Shown here piece by piece: positions 1 to 6,526 of a stretch of 15,062 nt of DNA. The stretch's first letter is position 1, and each line of letters opens with the position of its first letter. This DNA is from Streptomyces sp. WM6386 (lineage in GTDB: Bacteria > Actinomycetota > Actinomycetes > Streptomycetales > Streptomycetaceae), in contig NZ_JXTE01000115.1 in the NCBI RefSeq assembly GCF_000972385.1, positions 1 to 15,062 on the forward strand. Direction: 5' to 3'. Position numbers and translations under genes: made by a program. The notes beneath the pieces are model-generated. The model was not told where the DNA came from, did no database searches, and saw nothing but the letters and a program-made list of their open reading frames with translations.

Positions 1-72
1 GCCGCCCACGGCCGGCGGTCTGCCGCCCACGGCCGGCGGTCTGCCGCCCACGGCCGGCGGTCTGCCGCCCAC
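1..72. repeat. 21-bp perfect tandem repeat at the 3' end of psuK
   Basis: Three identical 21-bp units (1-21, 22-42, 43-63) are followed by the first 9 bp of a fourth (64-72). On the psuK strand each unit encodes the heptad VGGRPPA, in frame. Each unit also contains the inverted repeat GGCGG-tctg-CCGCC, so it can fold into a small hairpin. The array reaches the left edge, so the copy number is unknown. Perfect identity suggests recent slippage or unequal exchange. An assembly artefact at the contig end is possible. Confidence 0.95.
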
Positions 73-984
73 GCGCTCGACCGCCATCGCCCCCGCCCGG
101 CACCCCTCCCGCGCCGCCTCCTCGGGCTCGGCACCCGTGAGGAGAGCGGCGAGGAACGCGCCCGTGAACGCGTCGCCCGCGCCCGTGGTGTCCCTGGGGG
201 TCGCCGGTACGGACGGGACCTGGGCGAGCACCGTGCCCGAGCGGGCCACCAGCGCACCGTCCGCCCCCTGTTTGGCGACCACCAGCGGGACGTGGTGGCT
301 CAGCTTGGCCGCCGCGTCCGCCGGGTCGGGCAGCCCTGTCAGCAGACACGCCTCGTCACGGCTGGGCAGCAGGACGTCGATCCCCTCCGTCAGCGTCAGG
401 AAACGGTCGACACCGAGTTCGACGAGGAATCCTGTCGACGCCGGATCCAGGCTCACCGGCACACCACGCGCGCGTGCGGCGGCCAAGGCCACGTCCACCA
501 ACGCGCGGCTCGGCTCCGAGAACAGCAGATAGCCCGACAGATGCAGGCGCGCCACCCCGTCGAGCAGTGCGTCCGACCAGTCGTCCGGATCGAACCGCAG
601 GGCCGCGCCGCTGTCCGTGAGGAACGTCCGCTCGGCCGCGGCGCCCGTGTCGACGAGGCAGATCACCGTCCCGGTCGGCGCCTGCGCATCGACGACGAGA
701 CGGGGCCGTACCCCGCAGGCCACCAGCTCCCGCTCGTGCCATGCGGCCGCGTCCGCACCCACCCGCCCGAGCAGCCGCACCTCGACGCCGCCCCGGCGGG
801 CCGCCCAGCAGGCCACGTTGGCCCCCGCCCCGCCCGGCAGCGTCCGGATCGCCGCAGCCGTGTCGGTGCTCGGCGCGAGTGGCCCCCGGTGCCGGGCCAC
901 GATGTCGGTGACGACGTCACCGACGACCAACAGCGCACCACCCGGAGCCGGTTCGGCCCCGGAACCGTCCGCCGCGACCGTCAC
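1..984 (-). CDS. psuK: PfkB-family sugar kinase, probable pseudouridine kinase (3' end outside window)
   Basis: Probable ribokinase-fold kinase converting pseudouridine to pseudouridine 5'-phosphate, the substrate of the PsuG glycosidase encoded just upstream. The reading frame is open from a GTG at 984 to the left edge (328 residues, no stop). The N-terminal PfkB signature GGAGAN is at residues 51-56 and the C-terminal signature DTTGAGDAF at 265-273, where D271 is the expected catalytic base. The start is set by a 4-bp overlap with the psuG stop (GTGA); the upstream Shine-Dalgarno is weak, so translational coupling is likely. The substrate is inferred from the psuG linkage; by sequence alone it could be another nucleoside or sugar kinase. 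The natural C-terminus seems to come near residue 304, after which the frame enters a perfect heptapeptide repeat (VGGRPPA) that continues out of the window. Confidence 0.85.
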   Translation of the reverse strand, partial: MTVAADGSGAEPAPGGALLVVGDVVTDIVARHRGPLAPSTDTAAAIRTLPGGAGANVACWAARRGGVEVRLLGRVGADAAAWHERELVACGVRPRLVVDAQAPTGTVICLVDTGAAAERTFLTDSGAALRFDPDDWSDALLDGVARLHLSGYLLFSEPSRALVDVALAAARARGVPVSLDPASTGFLVELGVDRFLTLTEGIDVLLPSRDEACLLTGLPDPADAAAKLSHHVPLVVAKQGADGALVARSGTVLAQVPSVPATPRDTTGAGDAFTGAFLAALLTGAEPEEAAREGCRAGAMAVERVGGRPPAVGGRPPAVGGRPPAVGG

Positions 985-1889
985 GCCCCGGCCCAGGCCG
1001 CCGCGATCCGCCCCGCCAGTCGGACGTTGCCCCGCACCGCCGCCAGATTGGCGCTCAGGGAGGCGCCGTCGGTGTGCCGCACGAGGTAGGAGAGGAGGAA
1101 CGGCGTGACCCCCTGACCGGTGGCCCCCGCCTCCTCGGCGGCCCGCAACGCGTCCGCGAGCACGCGCGCGTGGAGTTCCGGGTCCAACTGCTCCGCCTCG
1201 GGGACCGGGTTGGCGACGATCAGCGCCGACCCGGCTCCGTCCAGGGCGTCCTGAGCCCGCATCACCTCCGCCACCCGCTGCGGGGAGTCCAGCGTCCAGT
1301 CCACCGGATGCCCCGAATCGGACAGGTAGAAGCCGGGGAAGCGGTCCGTGCCGTACCCGGCCACGGCCACGCCCAGTGTCTCCAGACGCTGCAAGGTCGC
1401 CGGCACGTCGAGGATCGACTTCACGCCCGCGCAGACCACCGTGATCCGCGTGCGCGCCAGCAGCCCCAGGTCCGCCGACTCGTCCTGCGTCACCGTCCAC
1501 TCCCGGTGCACCCCGCCGAGCCCACCGGTCGCGAACACCCGCACACCCGCCAGCGCCGCCAGCTGTGCCGTCGCCGACACCGTGGTCGCCCCGCTGGCCC
1601 CGGCGGCCACCGCGAGCGGCAGGTCACGATGGCCCAGTTTGCGGATCCCGTCCTCGTTGGCGACCCGCTCCAACTGCTGTTTGTCCAGGCCGACATGGGG
1701 ACGCCCGTCCAGCACCGCGATCGTCGCGGGAACGGCACCCTCCTGCCGTACGACGTCCTCCAACTCCAGCGCCACCTGCAGGTTCCGCGGCCGCGGCAAC
1801 CCGTGGGCGATGATCGTGGACTCCAGGGCCACCACGGGTCGACGCGCGTCGACCGCCTCGCGCACTTCCTCCGACAACACCAGCACCAC
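981..1889 (-). CDS. psuG: Pseudouridine-5'-phosphate glycosidase
   Basis: Cleaves the C-C glycosidic bond of pseudouridine 5'-phosphate to give uracil and ribose 5-phosphate, the second step of pseudouridine catabolism, in the cytoplasm. The 302-aa product is close in length to E. coli PsuG (312 aa) and aligns throughout. VVALESTIIAHG carries the equivalent of E. coli E31 (here E23). The ATGGLGGVHR segment is at 120-129. D140, in SADL, matches metal ligand D149, and K157 in CAGVKSILD matches catalytic K166. The start is GTG 1889, because AGGAGG lies 7 nt upstream and the longer open frame beyond it has no family similarity. GTG 1886 is the alternative. It is the first gene of a psuG-psuK operon and overlaps psuK by 4 bp. 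No pseudouridine transporter gene is visible, though it could lie left of the window. Confidence 0.93.
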   Translation of the reverse strand: MVLVLSEEVREAVDARRPVVALESTIIAHGLPRPRNLQVALELEDVVRQEGAVPATIAVLDGRPHVGLDKQQLERVANEDGIRKLGHRDLPLAVAAGASGATTVSATAQLAALAGVRVFATGGLGGVHREWTVTQDESADLGLLARTRITVVCAGVKSILDVPATLQRLETLGVAVAGYGTDRFPGFYLSDSGHPVDWTLDSPQRVAEVMRAQDALDGAGSALIVANPVPEAEQLDPELHARVLADALRAAEEAGATGQGVTPFLLSYLVRHTDGASLSANLAAVRGNVRLAGRIAAAWAGA

Positions 1890-1896
1890 GCGCCTG

Positions 1897-1902
1897 CCTC
1901 CT
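1897..1902 (-). promoter_or_regulatory. Ribosome-binding site of psuG
   Basis: AGGAGG on the minus strand, 7 nt before the GTG at 1889. It decides the start codon over the upstream in-frame extension. Confidence 0.8.
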
Positions 1903-1987
1903 GTCGATGGGTCCTCCCTGATCTCTGGCGGGCAGCACACCCGGCCAAACCCTTGCGGGCTGTGGGGGACGACATCAGCCTGGGGAC

Positions 1988-2416
1988 ATGACGGACAACG
2001 CCACACGTCTCGACCATGTCGTCCTCTGGGTGCACGACCCGGTGGCGTCGGCCGACTTCTACGAGAAGGCAGTCGGCATGGCACCCCTGAGGATCACCGA
2101 CTACGCCGCGGGAGCGGTGTCCTTCCCCTCCGTACGACTCAATGACGAGACCATCTTCGACCTGATGCCGCTCACCATGACGGAACGCATGACGATGCTC
2201 CCCGGCGCCACCGAGAGCTCGGGACATCCCGTCAACCATGTCTGCCTGGCCCTGCCCGGCGACGACTTCCAGGCACTCCGCGTCCGACTGGAGGAACAGT
2301 CGGTACCCGTCTCGGACTTCTCCTACGACTCCTTCGGCGCCCGGGGCATGGCCCGCCGCAGCTTCTACTTCCGCGACCCCGACGGGAACGTCTTCGAGGC
2401 CCGCCACTACGAGTAG
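1988..2416 (+). CDS. VOC-superfamily (glyoxalase/bleomycin-resistance fold) protein
   Basis: A 142-aa protein with the paired beta-alpha-beta-beta-beta modules of the vicinal oxygen chelate fold. Module one begins LDHVVLWVHDP with a candidate metal ligand H10. Module two begins with H84 (NHVCLAL) and ends YFRDPDGNVFEARHYE with candidate ligand E137. The RDPDGN-h-E ending is typical of the family. These residues suggest a divalent-metal enzyme such as a glyoxalase, dioxygenase or fosfomycin/bleomycin-resistance type, but the substrate cannot be read from the sequence. ATG 1988 is the natural start; no good Shine-Dalgarno is at the usual distance, with G-rich runs only about 19 nt away and immediately adjacent. 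It diverges from psuG (98 bp between starts, no convincing promoter identified) and converges on fdhA. Confidence 0.8.
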   Translation: MTDNATRLDHVVLWVHDPVASADFYEKAVGMAPLRITDYAAGAVSFPSVRLNDETIFDLMPLTMTERMTMLPGATESSGHPVNHVCLALPGDDFQALRVRLEEQSVPVSDFSYDSFGARGMARRSFYFRDPDGNVFEARHYE

Positions 2417-2431
2417 GGGGCGCGGCGCGGC

Positions 2432-2459
2432 GAGGGGGCCACACATGCGCGGCCCCCTC
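2432..2459. terminator. Probable bidirectional terminator between the VOC gene and fdhA
   Basis: Perfect 9-bp inverted repeat GAGGGGGCC / GGCCCCCTC with a 10-nt loop, centred in the 51-bp gap between two converging stop codons. There is no U-tract, as is common in Streptomyces. Confidence 0.75.
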
Positions 2460-2467
2460 CAGAGGTG

Positions 2468-3700
2468 TCAGACCGGCCGCACGCCGTCCAGCGCCCCATG
2501 CGGGTCGAGCACATACTTGCGGCTGGCGCCCTGGTCGAACTCGGCGTAGCCGCGTGGTGCGTCCTCGATGCCGATCACGGTCGCGTTGACCGCCTTGGCG
2601 ATGTGCACGCGCCCGTGCAGGATCGCCCGCATCAGGTTCCGGTGGTACTGCATCACCGGGCACTGACCGGTGGTGAAGCGGTGACTCTTGGCCCAGCCGA
2701 GCCCGAGCCGCACCTTCAGCGTCCCGGACTTCGCGTCCGCGTCGACCCCGCCCGGGTCGTCCGTGACGTAGAGACCGGGAATGCCCAGAGCGCCGCCCGC
2801 GCGCGTGATGCCCATCAGCGAGTTGAGGACCGTCGCGGGCGCCTCCGGGGCCTGTGGGCCGTGGGCCCGTGCCTCGAAGCCGACCGCGTCGACCGCGGCG
2901 TCCACCTCGGGTTCCCCGAGGATCTGCGCGATCTGCTCGCCCACGCTGCCCCGCGAGACGTCGACGGTCTCGCAGCCGAAGCTCCGCGCCTGGGCGAGCC
3001 GCTCGGCGTTGAGGTCGCCGACGATGACGACCGCGGCGCCCAGCAACTGCGCGGACGCGGCCGCCGCCAGGCCCACCGGCCCCGCTCCCGCGACGTACAC
3101 CGTCGAGCCGACGCCGGCACCCGAGCTCACCACGCCGTGGAAGCCGGTCGGGAAGATGTCCGACAGCATGGTCAGGTCGAGCAGCTTCTCGCGGGCCTGG
3201 TCCCGGTCCGGGAACTTCAGCAGGTTGAAGTCCGCGTACGGCACCATGGCGTACTCGGCCTGGCCACCGACCCAGCCGCCCATGTCGACATATCCGTAGG
3301 CTGCCCCGGGTCGTGCCGGGTTGACGTTCAGGCAGATGCCGGTCTTGCGTTCCTTGCAGTTGCGGCATCGCCCGCAGGCGATGTTGAACGGCACGGAGAC
3401 GATGTCGCCGACGTCGAGGGTCTCGACGTCCGGTCCCCGTTCGACGACCTCTCCGGTGATCTCGTGTCCGAGGACCAGCCCCTCGGGCGCGGTCGTCCGC
3501 CCGCGCACCATGTGCTGGTCGCTGCCGCAGATGTTGCTGGCGAGCACCTTGAGGATCACGCCGTGCCGGCACTTGCGGCCGACGTTGGCGGCTGCGACCC
3601 CCGGCCCGTCCTGGAGCTCGAGCGTCGGGTAGTCGATGGTCCTGACCTCCACCGCGCCCGGCTTGAGATACGCGACTGCCCTGTTTCCGGTTGCGCTCAT
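2468..3700 (-). CDS. fdhA: Glutathione-independent, NAD-dependent formaldehyde dehydrogenase
   Basis: Zinc-dependent medium-chain dehydrogenase that oxidises formaldehyde to formate with NAD+, needing no glutathione or mycothiol. The 410-aa protein aligns along its length with Pseudomonas putida FdhA as I recall it, sharing blocks such as ICGSDQHMVRGRTT, YGYVDMG and TVYVAGAGPVGLAAAAS. Catalytic-zinc residues are visible as C58, H79/E80 and D181. The structural-zinc cysteines are C109, C112, C115 and C123. The dinucleotide motif GAGPVG is at 205-210 with D229 at the end of the second strand. Residues about 28-44 look longer than in the Pseudomonas enzyme. The start is ATG 3700; a GAAGGGA Shine-Dalgarno sits 12 nt upstream, slightly far. 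It is transcribed away from ogt, 129 bp downstream of the ogt stop, and a set of inverted half-sites lies in its leader. Confidence 0.92.
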   Translation of the reverse strand: MSATGNRAVAYLKPGAVEVRTIDYPTLELQDGPGVAAANVGRKCRHGVILKVLASNICGSDQHMVRGRTTAPEGLVLGHEITGEVVERGPDVETLDVGDIVSVPFNIACGRCRNCKERKTGICLNVNPARPGAAYGYVDMGGWVGGQAEYAMVPYADFNLLKFPDRDQAREKLLDLTMLSDIFPTGFHGVVSSGAGVGSTVYVAGAGPVGLAAAASAQLLGAAVVIVGDLNAERLAQARSFGCETVDVSRGSVGEQIAQILGEPEVDAAVDAVGFEARAHGPQAPEAPATVLNSLMGITRAGGALGIPGLYVTDDPGGVDADAKSGTLKVRLGLGWAKSHRFTTGQCPVMQYHRNLMRAILHGRVHIAKAVNATVIGIEDAPRGYAEFDQGASRKYVLDPHGALDGVRPV

Positions 3701-3715
3701 GCGTGATCGCCGTCC

Positions 3716-3736
3716 CTTCGGCTCCGAAGTCTTCGG
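3716..3736 (-). promoter_or_regulatory. Three alternating CTTCGG/CCGAAG half-sites in the fdhA leader
   Basis: Reading the plus strand: CTTCGG (3716-3721), ct, CCGAAG (3724-3729), t, CTTCGG (3731-3736). In the fdhA transcript the middle arm can pair with either neighbour, and the start-proximal arm overlaps the GAAGGGA Shine-Dalgarno (3713-3719). It could be a repressor operator or a small RNA switch that masks the ribosome-binding site. The pattern is seen directly; the function is inference. Confidence 0.45.
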
Positions 3737-3829
3737 ATGCCAGTGGCTGTGCGCATGGCGGAGTCTGCTACCGCCGCAGCCTTCCGGCCAGCCCTCGCGC
3801 GGGGGCGGATCCGGCCCGCTCTGCGGCCC

Positions 3830-4384
3830 TCAGAACAGCGGTTCCGGAAGCACTCCCTCCAGGGCGAGCAGCTTCCGCTTGGTCTCCAGACCGCCCCCGA
3901 ACCCGCCGATGCCGCCGCCGCTCTCGACGACCCGGTGGCAGGGCACGACCACCGGCAGGGGATTGGCGCCCATCGCCGCCCCCACCGCCTGGGCCGCCCC
4001 CGGCTGGCCGACCCGTCCGGCCAGGTCGCCGTATCCCACGACGCTGCCGAACGGCACTCCGGACGCCAGCTCGCGCAGCACCTCACGGTTGAAGCCGGAG
4101 ATCAGCGACCAGTCCAGCGGTAGCTCGAAGTCCTGCCGCGCGCCCGCGAAGTACGCCTCCACCTGGCGTATCGCCTCGGCCAGCAGCGGGGAGGCGGGTG
4201 CTTCCACGGGCTCGGTGCCCAGCCGGGACGCCAGCCGGTCGAGCGCGTGGTCGCGCACCGCCTCGGTGGCGTGGAACACGACGTTGACCAGGCCCTCGCG
4301 GGTCGCGGCCAGCAGCAGCGGACCGATGCCGGTGCCCACCACGGCCCACACGACCTGCTGCTCGTACTGCCCATGGCTGTTCAT
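3830..4384 (-). CDS. ogt: Methylated-DNA--protein-cysteine S-methyltransferase
   Basis: Suicide DNA-repair protein that moves the alkyl group from O6-alkylguanine or O4-alkylthymine to its own cysteine. The 184-aa product has the active-site motif PCHRV at 148-152 with acceptor C149. The preceding helix-turn-helix and asparagine hinge (AMGANP) are in place, as is the C-terminal GGFGGGLETKRKLLALEG block. The start is ATG 4384 rather than TTG 4414, because the extra 10 codons lie inside the promoter; the mRNA is probably leaderless. One oddity is that the position of the DNA-intercalating arginine finger (AARAVG in human, E. coli Ada and mycobacterial proteins) is glutamine here (AAQAVG, Q132). 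The gene lies between the glycerophosphodiesterase and fdhA on the same strand, but its own promoter and the terminator before it make it a separate unit. Confidence 0.93.
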   Translation of the reverse strand: MNSHGQYEQQVVWAVVGTGIGPLLLAATREGLVNVVFHATEAVRDHALDRLASRLGTEPVEAPASPLLAEAIRQVEAYFAGARQDFELPLDWSLISGFNREVLRELASGVPFGSVVGYGDLAGRVGQPGAAQAVGAAMGANPLPVVVPCHRVVESGGGIGGFGGGLETKRKLLALEGVLPEPLF

Positions 4385-4391
4385 GCGACCC

Positions 4392-4414
4392 ACCGTACGG
4401 CCCGCCACTGACAA
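4392..4414 (-). promoter_or_regulatory. RecA-NDp/PafBC-type DNA-damage promoter of ogt
   Basis: On the minus strand: TTGTCAGTG (4414-4406), an 8-nt spacer, then TACGGT (4397-4392). This fits the actinobacterial RecA-independent damage promoter TTGTCRGTG-N8-TAnnnT exactly. Seven nucleotides separate the -10 from the ATG, so transcription should begin at or next to the start codon. Confidence 0.85.
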
Positions 4415-4453
4415 CGCCCGGGGTGCGGCCGGAGTACGGAAGCTCCCCGGGCG
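4415..4453 (-). terminator. Probable terminator of the glycerophosphodiesterase gene
   Basis: Inverted repeat CGCCCGGGG / CCCCGGGCG (9 bp) around a 21-nt loop that itself contains GGAG...CTCC. It begins 10 bp beyond the upstream gene's stop and abuts the ogt promoter (4414) with no gap, which insulates ogt from read-through. Confidence 0.7.
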
Positions 4454-4463
4454 GGGCGGCCTC

Positions 4464-5336
4464 TCAGGGCGCTCCCACCGCGTCCCGCACCACGTCCGGC
4501 GTGTTGGTGATGATGCCGTCGACGCCGTACCTCGCGACCCGCCTCGCCGTCGCGGCGTCGTTGACGGTCCAGGCGAAGACCTCCAGCGGCTTGCCGTGCG
4601 CCCCCGTGAACGCCTGTACGGCGGAGACGTACCCGGTCGAGATGGTGCTGTGTGACGGGTTGATCTGGTCGGTGAACTGCGCGTAGACGGTCAGGTCCGC
4701 CACCTTCGGCGTGCCGAGCAGACCGGTCTTGACGTCGGGCTTCAGCTTGTGGACGGTCCGCACGGTGTCCGCGCTGAAGCTCTGCACGATCAGCTGGGAC
4801 CGGTGCTGCTGGTCGAGCCAGTTCTCGTTGGCGAGGACCTTGAGGGTCTGCTGCTCGATGCCCGGATAGAGCTCGGGGTTCTTGATCTCCAGCAGCAGTT
4901 TCTGGTGGTTGCGGTCGACACGGTGCACGTACTGCTCCAGGGTCGGCACACGCGCGCCCGCGTACGCGGGGCCGAACCAGCTTCCCGCGTCGAGGCGCGC
5001 GATCTCGGCCGCCGTGAAGTCCTTCACCTTCCAGGGCGCCCGGTCGGGGAAGACCTCCTCGACGTCGGTGGTGCGCCGCAGGTTGTCGTCGTGCAGGACG
5101 ACGAGCTCGCCGTCCTGAGTGCGCTGGACGTCGTTCTCGACCCAGCGGATGCCCAGCTCGGCCGCCTTGTCGACGGCGGCCAGGGTGTTCTCGGGGGCAT
5201 AGGCGGACGCGCCCCGGTGGGCGATGACCGTCGGCGGCTCGCCGACCTCGACGGCGCGGACGTCGGAGGCGGGGAGCAGGAGGGTGGCAGCCCCCAGGAG
5301 CGCGGAGGTCGTGGCGGCAACTGCGCGCGCGTGCAT
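4464..5336 (-). CDS. Secreted glycerophosphodiester phosphodiesterase
   Basis: Hydrolyses glycerophosphodiesters, such as deacylated phospholipids or teichoic-acid fragments, to glycerol 3-phosphate and an alcohol, outside the cytoplasmic membrane. The 290-aa protein starts with a Sec-type signal peptide: a short MHAR n-region, a hydrophobic stretch to about residue 22, and probable cleavage after VRA at residue 28. The GDPD catalytic set follows: H40-R41-G42 in VIAHRGASAYAPENT, metal ligands E67 and D69 in VENDVQ, and general base H82 in VVLHDD. LLLEIKNP and the FAWTVND / GVDGIITNTPD ending complete the TIM barrel. ATG 5336 is supported by AAGGAG with a 5-nt spacer. It stands alone, diverging from the MHYT gene. 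GDPD genes are often phosphate-regulated in Streptomyces, but I found no clear PHO box. Confidence 0.92.
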   Translation of the reverse strand: MHARAVAATTSALLGAATLLLPASDVRAVEVGEPPTVIAHRGASAYAPENTLAAVDKAAELGIRWVENDVQRTQDGELVVLHDDNLRRTTDVEEVFPDRAPWKVKDFTAAEIARLDAGSWFGPAYAGARVPTLEQYVHRVDRNHQKLLLEIKNPELYPGIEQQTLKVLANENWLDQQHRSQLIVQSFSADTVRTVHKLKPDVKTGLLGTPKVADLTVYAQFTDQINPSHSTISTGYVSAVQAFTGAHGKPLEVFAWTVNDAATARRVARYGVDGIITNTPDVVRDAVGAP

Positions 5337-5497
5337 GCTGACTCCTTGCGTCGAGCGATCACGGACAGCTCAACTGTGACAGCAGAGGGTCAACAGCAGG
5401 GGGGTACAGAATGACCACAGATTGAATGGGGTTGCCCAACTCCGCTCACTGGTGCCGCACAACTGGGGCAAGGGCGTGTTTCTTTGCCGGAAAATCG

Positions 5498-5526
5498 TTC
5501 GACCATTCCGGTGGGAGTCATACTCT
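5498..5526 (+). promoter_or_regulatory. Candidate promoter of the MHYT gene
   Basis: TTCGAC (5498-5503), 17-bp spacer, TACTCT (5521-5526), in the 280-bp divergent region, predicting a leader of about 84 nt. The -35 differs from TTGACN by one base. Pattern only; no experimental support. Confidence 0.35.
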
Positions 5527-5539
5527 CTGCCTCAACCCT

Positions 5540-5555
5540 GACCGCTCGGGCGGTC
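5540..5555. other. Small perfect hairpin in the MHYT-gene leader
   Basis: GACCGC-tcgg-GCGGTC, a 6-bp stem with a tetraloop, just downstream of the candidate promoter and about 60 nt before the start codon. Role unknown; it may be an RNA stabiliser or an operator. Confidence 0.3.
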
Positions 5556-5616
5556 CTGGGAGGGGGCGTATTTCAGCACATTCCGGGACGTAAGAGGGCG
5601 GGAAGGACAGCCGCGC

Positions 5617-6486
5617 ATGCAAGGCACGGTCGACGGATTCAGCTACGGACTCGTCACACCGCTGGTGGCCTACCTCATGGCTTGCCTGGGAGGTGCCCTC
5701 GGCCTGCGCTGCACCACCCGGTCCATGCTGGTCTCGAACTCCTGGAGACCCGGCTGGCTCGCCCTCGGATCCGCGGCCATCGGTTCCGGCATCTGGACCA
5801 TGCACTTCGTCGCCATGATGGGCTTCACGGTCAAGGGTGCTCCGATCCACTATGACAAGCCGACGACCTTTGCGAGTCTGGGCGTCGCCATCGTCATGGT
5901 GGGCATCGGGATCTTCATAGTCGGCTACCGGGGCGCGAGCGGAACGGCCCTGTTCACCGGCGGCACCATCACCGGCCTCGGCGTCGCCTCCATGCACTAT
6001 CTCGGCATGGCCGGAATGCGGTTCAACGGAAAACTGGAATACAACACGCTCACCGTGGCCGCCTCCGTCGTCATAGCCATGTGCGCCGCCACCGCGGCGC
6101 TGTGGGCGGCCGGCCAGGTCAGAGGCTTCCTGTGGAGTGTCGGCGCGAGTCTCGTCATGGGGCTCGCCGTCAGCGGTATGCACTACACCGGCATGGCAGC
6201 CCTCAGCGTCCACCTGCACGGCGCCGCCGGCGCCCCCTCCTCGGGCGACTCGCCGGCCGAGCTGCTCGCGCCCATGCTGGTCGGCCCCCTGGCCTTCCTG
6301 CTGATCGCCGGCGTCGTCGTGATGTTCGACCCGCTGATGGTCATGGGCAAGCCCGACTGGACCCCCGCCGAGAACAAGCCCGGCATCCCGGCCCACGCCG
6401 GCGCCCCGCACACCCCGCGCCGCTCCTCGATCCGCCCCCGCCGAGGCGCCGGCCACCGCAGCTCCCGCACCCCGCAGAACCGGTGA
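5617..6486 (+). CDS. MHYT-domain integral membrane sensor protein
   Basis: The 289-aa protein is almost wholly hydrophobic up to about residue 245, with about seven predicted transmembrane helices. It carries the three diagnostic MHYT-type repeats: MHFVAM (H63), MHYLGM (H127) and MHYTGM (H189). The domain is proposed to bind a metal, probably copper, and sense a diatomic gas at the outer face of the membrane. In most bacteria it is fused to GGDEF/EAL or kinase domains. Here no output domain follows, only a basic, Pro/Arg-rich cytoplasmic tail (about 250-289), so any signal must pass to a separate partner or the tail itself. ATG 5617 has GGAAGGA about 10 nt upstream. uvrB begins 40 bp downstream but has its own promoter, so adjacency need not mean shared function. 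Confidence 0.88.
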   Translation: MQGTVDGFSYGLVTPLVAYLMACLGGALGLRCTTRSMLVSNSWRPGWLALGSAAIGSGIWTMHFVAMMGFTVKGAPIHYDKPTTFASLGVAIVMVGIGIFIVGYRGASGTALFTGGTITGLGVASMHYLGMAGMRFNGKLEYNTLTVAASVVIAMCAATAALWAAGQVRGFLWSVGASLVMGLAVSGMHYTGMAALSVHLHGAAGAPSSGDSPAELLAPMLVGPLAFLLIAGVVVMFDPLMVMGKPDWTPAENKPGIPAHAGAPHTPRRSSIRPRRGAGHRSSRTPQNR

Positions 6487-6496
6487 TCGGACCGCG

Positions 6497-6519
6497 TTGT
6501 CAGTGGGGGGTCGTACGGT
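6497..6519 (+). promoter_or_regulatory. RecA-NDp/PafBC-type DNA-damage promoter of uvrB
   Basis: TTGTCAGTG (6497-6505), 8-nt spacer, TACGGT (6514-6519): the same motif and the same -10 hexamer as at ogt. The -10 ends 7 nt before ATG 6527, again predicting a leaderless transcript. It excludes the TTG at 6497 as the start codon. Confidence 0.87.
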
Positions 6520-6526
6520 GGACTCC

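Noticed and set aside
1..72. CRISPR array
   Set aside because: Units are contiguous 21-mers with no spacers, and they encode an in-frame heptapeptide.
1890..1987. Divergent promoters between psuG and the VOC gene
   Set aside because: A promoter must exist here, but no -35/-10 pair with acceptable spacing stood out on either strand, so none is called.
5337..5440. PHO box upstream of the glycerophosphodiesterase
   Set aside because: GTTGACC, CTGTCAC and GTTGAGC on the minus strand are suggestive, but they are not in 11-bp register and match the GTTCACC consensus poorly.
6497..6526. TTG at 6497 as start of uvrB (and the parallel TTG at 4414 for ogt)
   Set aside because: Both TTGs are the first bases of the TTGTCAGTG promoter motif. 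The similar N-terminal peptides (MSVGGRTV, MSVAGRTV) are translated promoter, not a shared leader peptide.
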